Counted from the first letter of the stretch, positions 26,603-35,554 are shown. The stretch: 64,000 nt of DNA from Lactonifactor sp050944855 (GCA_050944855.1 JBMNRU010000004.1:97508-161507), one strand, 5' to 3'. Notes: generated by a model from the letters alone, not told the origin. Numbers and translations: made by a program.

Positions 26603-27745
26603 CTACATAGAGTCACACGCCCCACGCACGCCAACATTCGCGAGGACGTTCCACGGGCAACCGCTGCAACTCACGCAGCGCGCGCCCGCATTCGCCGCAT
26701 TGCTCCAGTTGCCGCCCGCTATCAGCGCCGCCAAAGAATTTGCGTAATACTGGTAGATATTGCCAACGTCGTACTTTGTGGCTGCGTCCCTTAACGGGCT
26801 TGTCAAATCCCAGCCCCACGCCTCTGTTTTGTGGTATGTGGCATCTGTAGCGTGCTGCGCTCTTGTAATCAAGTCGTTAAGCCATTCATAAACTCGCCCT
26901 ACGGCATCAACGCAGCCCACGGCAGAAACGGCATTTACGACGCTGCCCGTAACGCCTCTTCCTGTGTTCGCTGTCGCCGTCCATGCGTTTGTATTTGCAT
27001 CTGCCAATCCCTGCGGACTGCCAAAAGCATAGGCTACGAACTCGCTGTAATCCGGCATACGTTTACCGCTCTTCATCAGTCTTTCTGCGAATGTGTACCA
27101 GTTCATTCCCTCTGTACCAGTCATAGGCGCACAATTATACTCTGATTTCAAGCCATACGCCCCGTCGTCAGAGCTTAAATAAATGTCAATCCATGTGCCG
27201 CCGCCCAGATATACCATGCCCTCCGGGCTGCATTTCGGGCGGTGTCCCAGCGTCCACACGCTCCGTGGAACAATGCCATTGCTTACCGCACTTTCCCAGC
27301 CAGTGCCAAAGATAATGCCGCTGCTGTTCACTGGCTGCATATTGCCGTCTACCTTGCGGCAGTGCCCATAATGAAAGCCGCCAATCTTACGGCTATTGCT
27401 TGCGTTCCAGCCGGACGGGTAAGTAGAGTTAAGAGAAATAATATACTGCTCGTCCTGCCCGTCAATACGACTGTCGCATATGTATACGTAGTAGTCGCTG
27501 CCTACGGCAAATGCGCTGCCAATATCTAAATTTGCAGCATTAAGCAGCGTGTTTACGGTCTTAAAAATACCAGAACCTCCCACGGAAATAACGCAGTTGT
27601 CTACAAGCGTCAGCTCGTTTGCTCCGCTGGCATACAAATACTGCGTTGTCGGCGCTACAATGTCGCTTATCATAGCCATTTTATTTACATTCAAAAGCGC
27701 CCTTGCGTCTGTCTTTGTAACATCATCAACTAATAATCTACTCAT
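26603..27745 (-). CDS. DGR-diversified tail tip protein (C-type lectin fold)
   Basis: A 380-residue protein. A short N-terminal helical phage-attachment region (about 1-50) is followed by a large domain resembling the C-type-lectin/FGE fold of DGR targets (GRVYEWLNDLI near 293-303; GGNW at 343-346). Residues 337-378 are encoded by the variable repeat. Relative to the template, eight residues are changed (Asn to Ser three times, Asn to Gly, Asn to Leu, Tyr to Cys, Thr to Ala, Ile to Val) and one codon is silent. It lies at the end of the tail module, so it is probably the receptor-binding tip that switches host tropism. It overlaps the upstream gene by 8 bases. Confidence 0.93.
   Translation of the reverse strand: MSRLLVDDVTKTDARALLNVNKMAMISDIVAPTTQYLYASGANELTLVDNCVISVGGSGIFKTVNTLLNAANLDIGSAFAVGSDYYVYICDSRIDGQDEQYIISLNSTYPSGWNASNSRKIGGFHYGHCRKVDGNMQPVNSSGIIFGTGWESAVSNGIVPRSVWTLGHRPKCSPEGMVYLGGGTWIDIYLSSDDGAYGLKSEYNCAPMTGTEGMNWYTFAERLMKSGKRMPDYSEFVAYAFGSPQGLADANTNAWTATANTGRGVTGSVVNAVSAVGCVDAVGRVYEWLNDLITRAQHATDATYHKTEAWGWDLTSPLRDAATKYDVGNIYQYYANSLAALIAGGNWSNAANAGARCVSCSGCPWNVLANVGVRGACDSM
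26611..26736 (-). repeat. DGR variable repeat (VR)
   Basis: 126 bases at the 3' end of the target gene, 115 of 126 identical to the template. All 11 differences replace template adenines: nine A-to-G, one A-to-T and one A-to-C, the last two in the same codon. The 3' end (26611-26640) is GC-rich and almost unchanged, as expected of the initiation-of-mutagenic-homing region. Confidence 0.97.
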
Positions 27746-28175
27746 ACTGTCTCAATACTCCTTTCATCGCTGTAATGTCGTCTGCGGTCATTCCTGCCAC
27801 CGTGGCTGCCTTTTCCAGCCCGATAACTGTACTGTCTGCGGCAATGTTCTTAGACAGCGTTAATACTGTCCTGTCGTTGCCCGTTTCCCCTGTAGTCTGC
27901 TGCTCGTCGCTCTGGATATGTGTAACTGCCGTTACCGTCCCGGCAACGTCCCCGGACACAAACGCCATGCCTGCTGCCGCCTCGTCGCAGTAATACACCG
28001 TTACCGCTTTCTTTTCCGCTGCCACGCTCACAATAGCGCACTGTATGTATCGCTGCTTTTCCAGACTGTTGATTTTTGCCAGCAAATCTACTGCCTCCAG
28101 CTCCCCAGCCGCCACCAAAGCAAGGCAGTTATAGTAATCATCTTTTGTTTTAAGAGTTTTCGGGAATCCTTTCAT
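27738..28175 (-). CDS. Hypothetical tail-module protein, 145 aa
   Basis: A 145-residue protein starting MKGFPKTLKTKDDYYNCLAL. The N-terminal part resembles short helical domains found in proteins encoded between receptor-binding proteins and fibres in Firmicute siphophages. The rest is Ala/Val/Thr-rich and probably beta-stranded. Its stop overlaps the start of the DGR target by 8 bases, so it may be a chaperone or linker for that protein. No family is identified with confidence. Confidence 0.65.
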   Translation of the reverse strand: MKGFPKTLKTKDDYYNCLALVAAGELEAVDLLAKINSLEKQRYIQCAIVSVAAEKKAVTVYYCDEAAAGMAFVSGDVAGTVTAVTHIQSDEQQTTGETGNDRTVLTLSKNIAADSTVIGLEKAATVAGMTADDITAMKGVLRQYE

Positions 28176-28191
28176 GTTCTACGTCCTTTCT

Positions 28192-29328
28192 TTAAAATGT
28201 ATTTGCAAGATAGGAATTGCCGATATAGGCAAGCCCTAATACTGCCGTTTCCTCTGTTCTTTCGTAATGCTGGGATAGCCACGCAGCGCCCATATAGCAC
28301 AAGCCTAATACTGCGTCATGGTTATAATCGATACCCCAGCCGCTTTCTACTGCCGTCAGCCTCTTATTAAGGCTTTCCAGCGTGCCATTTATCCCGGCGC
28401 TGCTTTCCTCTGCCTGCTGCCGCAGCTCTTCCACTGCTGCTGTCAGCTGCTCAATTTCCAGCTGCAAAGCCCCGGCTGCATCTTCCCCCAGCTTGTCCTT
28501 GATACCGCTAAACCATGTGTTAAACTCGGTTTCAGCCTCGGACTGGAAAAGTTTGATTTTTGCCATAAAATCTGTATACGCCTGCAAAAGCTCCTTGTCC
28601 CAGTTGTTTAATGTTTCCTCAAAAGTGCTGTAGCGCTCCGTAAACTGGCTTTCGTACTGCTTAAAAAGGTTTTCCGTCTTACTTACGTACTGGTTATAAA
28701 TCCCGGCAATATCGCTTAGATACTTTTCCATATCCTGCTTATATACGCTAAATTCGTCCAGTACCGCTTGACTGTAGGTATTGAAAAAATCTGTAAACTG
28801 CTTTGTCAGTACGCTTGCGTCTATTTCCTCTACTGTACCCTTTACAATGCCGCAGACGGCGCTATTAAATCTCTGGTCTGTTATATCCTTTGTCTGTATC
28901 TTCGTAACGCCCTTGCCTACGTAAATATCAGCTATCGCAAGCTCCCATATTTCCGTATTCCGGGTTATCGCCGTAGCTGTCGGCTTTGCAGACGGCACGC
29001 CCTTAAGTACGGCTATGTACATATCACGTTGCGGCAAATCCCAGCGCACTACTACCCTGTCAATGCGGTTTAATGCCCCCTCTGCCGTGGCAAGCGTGAT
29101 GCTCTGGCTTGCCGGATTTCTAAAGGCGTACCCATTTATGAACGCATACCCGGCATTTACCTTTACTTCCATGCCGTTATAAGCTATTACCTGTAGCCCG
29201 TCGCTGGGCTTTGGAAATATGCCGTTTGCAATGAACGTGGCAAAGTACCACGCCCAATCCTCTGCTTTATATACCCTGTCGTATACTTCGCCGTCATATA
29301 TGGCATTGAATGGTAAACAATCTGCCAT
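28192..29328 (-). CDS. Baseplate/receptor-binding structural protein
   Basis: A 378-residue tail-tip protein. The N-terminal half (about 1-165) is beta-rich with phrases such as GIFPKPSDGLQV and VNAGYAFINGYAF, seen in phage upper-baseplate or fibre-base proteins. A long coiled coil follows (about 190-330). The C-terminus contains two short repeats, AVLGLCYMGAAWLS and AVLGLAYIGNSYLA. It lies between the Gp37-like tail gene and the DGR target and probably links the tip to the variable protein. Confidence 0.75.
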   Translation of the reverse strand: MADCLPFNAIYDGEVYDRVYKAEDWAWYFATFIANGIFPKPSDGLQVIAYNGMEVKVNAGYAFINGYAFRNPASQSITLATAEGALNRIDRVVVRWDLPQRDMYIAVLKGVPSAKPTATAITRNTEIWELAIADIYVGKGVTKIQTKDITDQRFNSAVCGIVKGTVEEIDASVLTKQFTDFFNTYSQAVLDEFSVYKQDMEKYLSDIAGIYNQYVSKTENLFKQYESQFTERYSTFEETLNNWDKELLQAYTDFMAKIKLFQSEAETEFNTWFSGIKDKLGEDAAGALQLEIEQLTAAVEELRQQAEESSAGINGTLESLNKRLTAVESGWGIDYNHDAVLGLCYMGAAWLSQHYERTEETAVLGLAYIGNSYLANTF

Positions 29329-29333
29329 ATCTC

Positions 29334-30488
29334 CTACCTCACTTTCCTAATTTTGTCTACCAGTGTCGGCAGGCTGTCCCCAAACGTCGCCTCTATTTCC
29401 TCTGCGCCTTTCTGGTATGTTTCTGTTACCTCTGTTATTCTTGCGTCTATCTGTATACCCCATTTTTCCTCTTTGCAAGTTATCCTGTCTCCTAAATCAA
29501 AATCAACCTTAAACTTAAGGTTTGAGTTTGTGTTTATGGTACTCACAAAATTTATGGTTTTTCCGTAACTTTCCAGCTCTGCGCCGCCCCTTGTCTTAAG
29601 CATCAGCATATAGGTATTGAGCGGTATTGTTATCTCTGTTTCCCCGCTCTGATATTTCCTCGCTATGTCCGTGGCATCACAGAAAACCTCTGTCAAGTCC
29701 AGCCCTGTAGCGTTCTCCCCGTCTACTGTCGTCATGGGCTGGCTGCCGTTGTCGTCAGCTGCCCCCTGCACATAAATAAAGTTGCCGCAGTTCTCAATAC
29801 TTGCGGTGTACTCCTGTTCGTTGACGTTATCAAAATCACGGGAGAAAATGCAGGGCGTGTTACCCGCACTGTTTTTGGCTGTAAGGTCTTTGCCCTTATA
29901 CAGATAAAAGCCGTACTGCTTTGTCCTTTCGTTAATCAGAATGTCATAGCCCAGCTTTCCAGCCTGCGCCCGTGCCTTTACTTCCTGCCCCAGATTAGCG
30001 CATACCTCGTTTGCATACTCAACATTGCTGCCGCTCATGGTTTCCTGCTCCAGTATGATAAACTGTGGAAAACACCGCTTTGCGCTTGCCTCGCTTCCGC
30101 AGTTTTTCTTTACCATTGTGTTAATCAGCCACGGGTTTGCTGCCGTTGCCACAATCTGCGGATAAATGCAGCGCTTATTTAACCACCAGCCCAGCATAAA
30201 GCCTTGTGCCTCTATCTGTTCTAGCCCGTTCTCGTCTTTGGTAATGTGTACGTATGTAATCTGTGCAGCCCTGCGCCATACGCCGCCTGCTGCGTCGGTC
30301 ACTTCCCTTTTGCCGTCGTGCTTTACAATAATATTGCCCTCAACCAGCAGCTTACTATTGTTGTCCGTAATCGGCGCAAGCAGGCTGAATGTGCCAACAT
30401 CAAAATACTTTATATGCCATAGCAGGCTTGCCAGCTCGTCGATTGCGCCCAGCGGCTCTATGGTTTTATCAAATATCCTAAGTTCCAT
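29334..30488 (-). CDS. Gp37-like tail protein (Tal-type)
   Basis: A 384-residue protein of the siphovirus ReqiPepy6 Gp37-like family, found at the tail tip after Dit. It starts MELRIFDKTIEPLGAIDELA and includes the family-like segments SLLWHIKYFDVGTFSLLAP and the C-terminal ITCKEEKWGIQIDARITEV. It probably forms the hub to which receptor-binding proteins attach. The spacing of 4 bases from the Dit gene and 5 bases to the next gene indicates one late operon. Confidence 0.85.
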   Translation of the reverse strand: MELRIFDKTIEPLGAIDELASLLWHIKYFDVGTFSLLAPITDNNSKLLVEGNIIVKHDGKREVTDAAGGVWRRAAQITYVHITKDENGLEQIEAQGFMLGWWLNKRCIYPQIVATAANPWLINTMVKKNCGSEASAKRCFPQFIILEQETMSGSNVEYANEVCANLGQEVKARAQAGKLGYDILINERTKQYGFYLYKGKDLTAKNSAGNTPCIFSRDFDNVNEQEYTASIENCGNFIYVQGAADDNGSQPMTTVDGENATGLDLTEVFCDATDIARKYQSGETEITIPLNTYMLMLKTRGGAELESYGKTINFVSTINTNSNLKFKVDFDLGDRITCKEEKWGIQIDARITEVTETYQKGAEEIEATFGDSLPTLVDKIRKVR

Positions 30489-30492
30489 GCCG

Positions 30493-31380
30493 TCACACTC
30501 CTAAATATTCCTTGTTGTAGAAAATAGAGACTTCCATAGAATTAACGCCGCTCTCCGCATCATAACGGAAATTGTTGTCCCCTATGGCAAGCTGCATAAA
30601 TGTACTGTCTACGTCTACGTATCTGAAATAGTCCGTTTTCAGCCCGTCCCGCACCAGTACAGCCCCTTTGCTGCCGTACTTCGTGTTTATCTCTATTACG
30701 TCGCCCGTCTGCATGGTAACATTCAGCTTTATAAATTCCCCGGTATCCACATTTAACAGAATAGGGTTTGTAACTGTCCCCAGCGCCGTAAACCTTACAC
30801 GCATACCCGTGGATACGTCGCCCTCATTGTAACAGTCCACTATTACGCTTTCTGCCCTGTATCCAAATATCATACTTTTCTGGTTTTCCTTTTCAATCAC
30901 ACAGGGAAAGTGCCACATTCCCACCCAGCTTGCTATATCCTCTTTTTCCTCGTCCTCTTCCCGCCAGAACGGGTTAAGGCAGTCAAGCGGTATGCTAAAC
31001 TGTATCAATACCTCTTTTCTCGGCACGTCCGGCTTTCCATGTACCCTGCAATCAATCACACGCTTAAAGCCGCCGTATTCGTAGGTAAGCGTGCCGCTAA
31101 GCTCCGGGTTAAATACCTTAAGCAGCTGGCGGCGCAGCTCGTATGCCTGCTGCTTGTCCTTTGTATTGATATGCCCCAGTATGTCAATATCCCTCGCCTC
31201 GATACGCTGCCCTACGTAGGTATCGCCGTGCTGCCCCATACTGTTTGTGCTGTAGACGACATTCGTAACGCCCGCTATGCCGTCTACGTCCTTGCTTACG
31301 TTGCAATGGTACACGCTGCCTATGCTAAGCTCTATGCTCTCGCCCCGCTCATTCTTATAAATCAGTTTTTCATATTCCAT
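30493..31380 (-). CDS. Distal tail protein (Dit)
   Basis: A 295-residue siphovirus distal tail protein. The N-terminal belt domain includes NVVYSTNSMGQHGDTYVGQRIEARDIDILG-like sequence (about 40-70) typical of the family, with a galectin-like C-terminal domain. It joins the tail tube to the tip complex. It starts 4 bases after the tape measure stop codon. Length fits clostridial Dit proteins. Confidence 0.9.
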   Translation of the reverse strand: MEYEKLIYKNERGESIELSIGSVYHCNVSKDVDGIAGVTNVVYSTNSMGQHGDTYVGQRIEARDIDILGHINTKDKQQAYELRRQLLKVFNPELSGTLTYEYGGFKRVIDCRVHGKPDVPRKEVLIQFSIPLDCLNPFWREEDEEKEDIASWVGMWHFPCVIEKENQKSMIFGYRAESVIVDCYNEGDVSTGMRVRFTALGTVTNPILLNVDTGEFIKLNVTMQTGDVIEINTKYGSKGAVLVRDGLKTDYFRYVDVDSTFMQLAIGDNNFRYDAESGVNSMEVSIFYNKEYLGV

Positions 31381-31383
31381 AGG

Positions 31384-34300
31384 CTACACCGTCCTTGCTA
31401 TCATTTTGAATTGCCTTGCAGCCTCTTTCTGCTGCTTGGCGTAATCGGTTGTATTTGCGTAAATGTTCTGAATAACGGTAAAGCCGCCTGCTGCCCCGCC
31501 GCCTCTTGGCTTTGGTTTCTTCGGGTTTCCGTCGCCGTCTATGTCTAAATCCTTTTCAACCTTGACTTTTGCGCCTACGTCAAATTCTTTCGGTATGCTG
31601 TCCTCAATCATCTTGTTTACGCTGCCTATTTCCTCCGCAAAGCCTACGCCTACGCCCTGCGCCAGATATACGCCTATCTCGTCCCGCATACGTTTTGACG
31701 GGCTGGCAATCCCGAAAAGGTCTTTAAGGAAGTCCATAACATTTCCTACCCAGCCGCTTATTTTGTCCTTTATCCACTGCGTACCGTTGCTTATTCCGTT
31801 CCAGATACCGCTTACAATATTGCCGCCAATATCTGCCATTGTGCTGCCGATATTACTAAACGTGTCCTTAATTCCCTGTATAACATTTTCCATGCCCTCT
31901 ACGGCTTTATTCTTTACCTCTGTACCCCATGTAGCCACTTTGGATATAGCGCCAGAAATATTGTTGTAAATCTTTTCTGGTATCTCCTTAACCACATTTA
32001 CAATGCCCGTAACCATGGTATTCATTACCTCACGGGCTTTCGTAAGCATATTGCTGCCCCATGTAGCCACTTTGGTAACTGCCCCTACAATGCAGTTCCA
32101 GATTTTCTGCGGTGTCTGGGTTACTATCGTCACAATTCCCGTAAGCATGGTATTCATTACCTCTTTGGCTTTGCTTACCATGTTTGCGCCCCATGTAGCC
32201 ACTTTGGTAACTGCCCCTACAATGCAGTTCCAGATTTTCTGCGGTGTCTGGGTTACTATCGTCACAATTCCCGTAAGCATGGTATTCATTACCTCTTTGG
32301 CTTTGCTTACCATGTTTGCGCCCCATGTGGCTACTCTGGTAACTGCCCCTACAATGCAGTTCCAGATTTTCTGCGGCGTTTCGGTTACTATCGTCACAAT
32401 TCCCGTGAGCATGGTATTCATTACCTCACGGGCTTTCGTAAGCATATTGCTGCCCCATGTAGCCACTTTGGTAACTGCCCCTACAATGCTATTCCAGATT
32501 TTCTGCGGCAGCTCTTTAACGATATTGATAACCTTTGTAACAAATTCCGTTATTACCGTGCCGCCTTTTTCCTGCATACTTGCGCCCCACTCGGCTATTT
32601 TGGTTATCCCGGCAGCTATCGCCCCTGCAATCTGTCCCGGCAGCTCTGCCAGCTTTCCGACAATCGTAATAACCAGCTGCCCGGCTGCGGCTAATATTTG
32701 CGGCAGCCCGGATATTAAGCCGGACACAATAGCAACAATGATTTTCGGTATTGACGCAATCAGCAGAGGGATAGCATTTATAATGCCGTCCACTAAGGCT
32801 ACTACTATTTCGCCTGCGCTCTCCAAAATCTGCGGTATTCCCTCAACCAGCGCATTTATGATAGCCGTTATGATTTCCGGCAGCGCCTCAATTAGAACGG
32901 GCAGCGCCGCTATCAGCCCATCTGCCAGCCCGCTTATGAGTTGCAAGGCTGCATCTATCAGCATAGGCACGTTGCTTACCAGCGTTTTTACAATCGTTGT
33001 AACTGCGCTAACCACGCTCGGTATCAGCTTTGGCAATGCCTGCCCCAGCCCATTTGCAAGCCCCGCAATAATCTTTACTGCCCCGTCTGCAATGTCTGGT
33101 ATCAGCTCTATAATTCCGTCCAGCAGCGTAGTAACGATTTCTACGGCGCTGTCTGTCAGCGTCGGTATTGCCTCTATAATTCCGTCCACAAGCGACGTAA
33201 TCATATCTACGCCAGCCTCTACGATTGTCGGCGCACTCTCTACAATGCCGTCTACAAGCCCATTCACAAGCTCTACGGCAAAATCTGTAATCTGCGGCAG
33301 CATTTCAGCCAGCCCGCTTACCATGTTGCCTAAAGCGTCCCCAAAGCTCTGCGCCAGTTTTCCCATGTCGCCGCCCGCATCTGCTGCACCCTGCTGCAAT
33401 TCATTTGCAAACTGGCTGAAAATCGGTAACGCCTGCTCGCCAATCGGCATAATAAAACTGGTCTGTAAAATCCTGCCCGCTCCCCGCATTGCCTCGCCGA
33501 ACGTGTCATATTTCACTGCGTTTATCTGCCCCATAGCGTCTGTAGTCTTGCTTATCTTCCCCTCAACATTCATAAGGGACGTACAGGCATCAGCGCCCAT
33601 ATCTTCCCACATAGTACCCATAAGCCCCACGCCTGCGGTATACTGTAGACTCTCGTCGTCGCAGTTCTTAAGCGCCTCGCTTATCTGGCTCATTGCCTCT
33701 TTTGCGCTGTCGCCGCCTGCTTGGAATTTGCCTACCATTTCGTCAGCATTAAGCCCCAGACTGGTAAGGTATTCATTTGCCGTGCCGTCATTCATGCGTA
33801 TGTTAAACTCTTTGAAAGCGTCGCCCATTTTGTCAATGCTCCATACGCCCGTATCTGCGCCGTTTTTGATAGAGTTAAACATATCCTCTGCGCTAAGCCC
33901 TGCCTGTGCGTACTGGTTGCTGTATTCGTTGATAACGTCCAGCAAATCCCCGTTCTGGTTAAGCCCGTCCTGCGCTCCCTGTGCGATAAGGTTATATGCC
34001 TCGTCGCCGCTTATTCCAAATTTCTGCATAAGCTGCGTTGCAGCCCGTGTACTTTCTGCTACGTCCATATCAAACGTATCCCGCAGGGTTAGTGCGTTGG
34101 TCGTCATTTTTTCCAGCTCGTCCGCTCCCAAATCGCCTGCCTGCTGCTTTACGGTTGCCATAGATGCAGCTATATCCTCAAAGCCCTCGCCGTAATTGCC
34201 GTTATAGATATTCTCCATAACCTGCTTATACTCGCCTGCCTCTTCTGTCGCTGTCCCTGTAGAGGCGCAAAAGTCATTTAATGCGCCCTTTGCTGCGTCC

Positions 34301-34878
34301 GCTTGGCTTACGGTGTAGCCTAGTCCTGCCACTACCGCAGTGCCTATGGCTGCGGCTGCCGTTCCTACTGCTGCCACGCCCTTTGCCATTGCGCCGCCCA
34401 GCCCGCCCAAAATGCCGCTTAAGCCGGAAAACTTTCCGCCCGCATTTTCTGCCTGCTGCCCGCTTTCCTCTATCTCCTGCCCCATTTCGTCTGCGGCTTT
34501 TTCGGCTTTTTCCATGTCCCCTGCCGTCTTATTTAATTCCTGCTCGGTCTTTACAAGCGCTGCTTTCTGGTAATTAAGCTGGGTTTCCAGCTTTTTGCTC
34601 GCCTCGCTGTTTTCTCCTGTCGCTTTGCGGCACTTTTCTAGTGCCGCCTCTGTCTCTTTTACCTTTTTCGCCTGCTCGTCATAGGTCTTTTGTAATACGC
34701 TCTGCTTTGCTTTCAGCGCCTCTGCACTGTTGGCGTTGTCTTTGTATTCAGCTGTTACAAGTTTCATTTCAGAATTAAGCACTTTAAGGGTGCTGTTAAT
34801 TTCCTTGCAGGCTGCCTTATACTCTGCCTCTCCGTCAAAGCTAAGCCGTGTTTTTATATTCTCTGTCTTGTCAGCCAT
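31384..34878 (-). CDS. Tape measure protein with internal repeats
   Basis: A 1164-residue tail length ruler and DNA-injection protein. The N-terminus (1-150) is a long coiled coil. A TP901-type core domain (about 200-480) follows, then a hydrophobic, low-complexity stretch of amphipathic repeats rich in Ile/Ala (about 500-770), and then 44-residue repeats of the KIWNCIVGAVTKVATWG type (about 785-990). The C-terminal region holds the SPSKRMRDEIGVYLAQGVG motif common in Firmicute tape measures. Tail length is set by protein length, so repeat number could alter it. Confidence 0.94.
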   Translation of the reverse strand: MADKTENIKTRLSFDGEAEYKAACKEINSTLKVLNSEMKLVTAEYKDNANSAEALKAKQSVLQKTYDEQAKKVKETEAALEKCRKATGENSEASKKLETQLNYQKAALVKTEQELNKTAGDMEKAEKAADEMGQEIEESGQQAENAGGKFSGLSGILGGLGGAMAKGVAAVGTAAAAIGTAVVAGLGYTVSQADAAKGALNDFCASTGTATEEAGEYKQVMENIYNGNYGEGFEDIAASMATVKQQAGDLGADELEKMTTNALTLRDTFDMDVAESTRAATQLMQKFGISGDEAYNLIAQGAQDGLNQNGDLLDVINEYSNQYAQAGLSAEDMFNSIKNGADTGVWSIDKMGDAFKEFNIRMNDGTANEYLTSLGLNADEMVGKFQAGGDSAKEAMSQISEALKNCDDESLQYTAGVGLMGTMWEDMGADACTSLMNVEGKISKTTDAMGQINAVKYDTFGEAMRGAGRILQTSFIMPIGEQALPIFSQFANELQQGAADAGGDMGKLAQSFGDALGNMVSGLAEMLPQITDFAVELVNGLVDGIVESAPTIVEAGVDMITSLVDGIIEAIPTLTDSAVEIVTTLLDGIIELIPDIADGAVKIIAGLANGLGQALPKLIPSVVSAVTTIVKTLVSNVPMLIDAALQLISGLADGLIAALPVLIEALPEIITAIINALVEGIPQILESAGEIVVALVDGIINAIPLLIASIPKIIVAIVSGLISGLPQILAAAGQLVITIVGKLAELPGQIAGAIAAGITKIAEWGASMQEKGGTVITEFVTKVINIVKELPQKIWNSIVGAVTKVATWGSNMLTKAREVMNTMLTGIVTIVTETPQKIWNCIVGAVTRVATWGANMVSKAKEVMNTMLTGIVTIVTQTPQKIWNCIVGAVTKVATWGANMVSKAKEVMNTMLTGIVTIVTQTPQKIWNCIVGAVTKVATWGSNMLTKAREVMNTMVTGIVNVVKEIPEKIYNNISGAISKVATWGTEVKNKAVEGMENVIQGIKDTFSNIGSTMADIGGNIVSGIWNGISNGTQWIKDKISGWVGNVMDFLKDLFGIASPSKRMRDEIGVYLAQGVGVGFAEEIGSVNKMIEDSIPKEFDVGAKVKVEKDLDIDGDGNPKKPKPRGGGAAGGFTVIQNIYANTTDYAKQQKEAARQFKMIARTV
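31925..32584 (-). repeat. 132-bp tandem repeats in the tape measure gene
   Basis: The marker CCCCATGT(A/G)G on the plus strand recurs at 31925, 32057, 32189, 32321 and 32453, an exact 132-bp period. The middle units are almost identical at DNA level and encode KIWNCIVGAVTKVATWGANM. The outer units are diverged. High identity of the central units implies recent expansion or gene conversion. Confidence 0.9.
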
Positions 34879-34881
34879 GCC

Positions 34882-35112
34882 TTACATACCCCCTAGCGCT
34901 ATGTCTATGTCGTCCATTCCCTCTGCGGCTTGCGGCGCTGCCGCCCGGCTCTCCTGCCGGAAAATGTGCGGGTTATACTCCTTGTGGTACTTAAAAAGCG
35001 TTACAATCTGGTACGGTGTCTTACGCCATGCCTCACGCTCCCTGTACCCCAGCAGCACCATTGCTATATACAAAAGGCGTGCAGTATCTAACTTTCCTGC
35101 ACGCCCTGCCTG
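34882..35112 (-). CDS. Tail assembly chaperone, frameshift (T) part
   Basis: This frame has no good start of its own; it is open from a stop just upstream of the slippery site. It is expected to be made only as the C-terminal 76 residues of a fusion to the 135-residue upstream protein, by -1 frameshifting at GGGAAAC (35112-35118). The fusion would be about 204 residues, starting as the G protein and continuing QAGRAGKLDTARLLY. Position between the major tail protein and the tape measure is the standard place for the G/GT pair, which coats the tape measure during tail assembly. Confidence 0.82.
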   Translation of the reverse strand, partial: QAGRAGKLDTARLLYIAMVLLGYREREAWRKTPYQIVTLFKYHKEYNPHIFRQESRAAAPQAAEGMDDIDIALGGM

Positions 35113-35495
35113 TTTCCCTCGTTATCTCCGTCGCTGTCGCCGTCCCCGTCCGGCGTTTCCTCTTCCCCGTCGCCTGCTGTCGCCAGTGCAAACGACGCAT
35201 AAATAGCTTTTTGCACTTCCTTAAGGTTTCCTAAATGGATAAGCGTACCTACCCGCTTTTCCTCAATCAGCTGGGCGCTCTCGTCCTCTGATAACTGCCA
35301 TTCATTGATAAGCAGGGTAAGCAGCCAACGGGTATCTTTGAATAAATCCGGGTTTTTATCGTTGAAAATCTCGCCCAGCTTGTCATAGCCGCCAAATCTT
35401 CCCTGTACCTCATCCAGTGCGTTAAGAGAGAACAAAAGCCCGTACTCTTTCCCTTTCAGTGTTACCGTATATACTCCGTTCTTAATTGCGCTCAT
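35088..35495 (-). CDS. Tail assembly chaperone G
   Basis: A 135-residue chaperone that keeps the tape measure protein soluble before tube polymerisation. The N-terminal domain (1-105, KNGVYTVTLKGKEYGLLFSL) is followed by an acidic Gly/Asp-rich tail (GDGEEETPDGDGDSDGDNEG). The ribosome is expected to slip within that tail at GGGAAAC, codons 126-128, to make the longer GT form. It is preceded by a hairpin that may lower its expression relative to the major tail protein. Confidence 0.85.
   Translation of the reverse strand: MSAIKNGVYTVTLKGKEYGLLFSLNALDEVQGRFGGYDKLGEIFNDKNPDLFKDTRWLLTLLINEWQLSEDESAQLIEEKRVGTLIHLGNLKEVQKAIYASFALATAGDGEEETPDGDGDSDGDNEGNRQGVQES
35112..35118 (-). other. -1 ribosomal slippery site GGGAAAC
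   Basis: Heptamer G GGA AAC in the zero frame of the G gene, of the X XXY YYZ type, like GGGAAAG of lambda gpG-T. A -1 slip enters the frame that runs to 34882. The -1 frame is closed by a TAA just upstream of the heptamer, so the slip must occur at or after this point. Confidence 0.85.
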
Positions 35496-35507
35496 ATCAA
35501 CAAATTA

Positions 35508-35528
35508 AGGCGCAGCCACGCTGCGCCT
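35508..35528 (-). terminator. Hairpin between major tail and chaperone genes
   Basis: Perfect 8-bp stem AGGCGCAG/CTGCGCCT with a 5-base loop, followed on the minus strand by TTAATTTGTTG. The T-run is imperfect, so it probably attenuates rather than stops transcription, giving more tail tube protein than chaperone. Confidence 0.55.
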
Positions 35529-35554
35529 CTCTCCTTTCTTCTTATTCTGCTGTT

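Noticed and set aside
32003..34195. A 730-codon open frame on the plus strand
   Set aside because: It is antisense to the repeat-rich tape measure gene. Its composition (Ser/Ile/Pro-rich, repeating the same way) is the shadow of the real frame, and it has no ribosome site.
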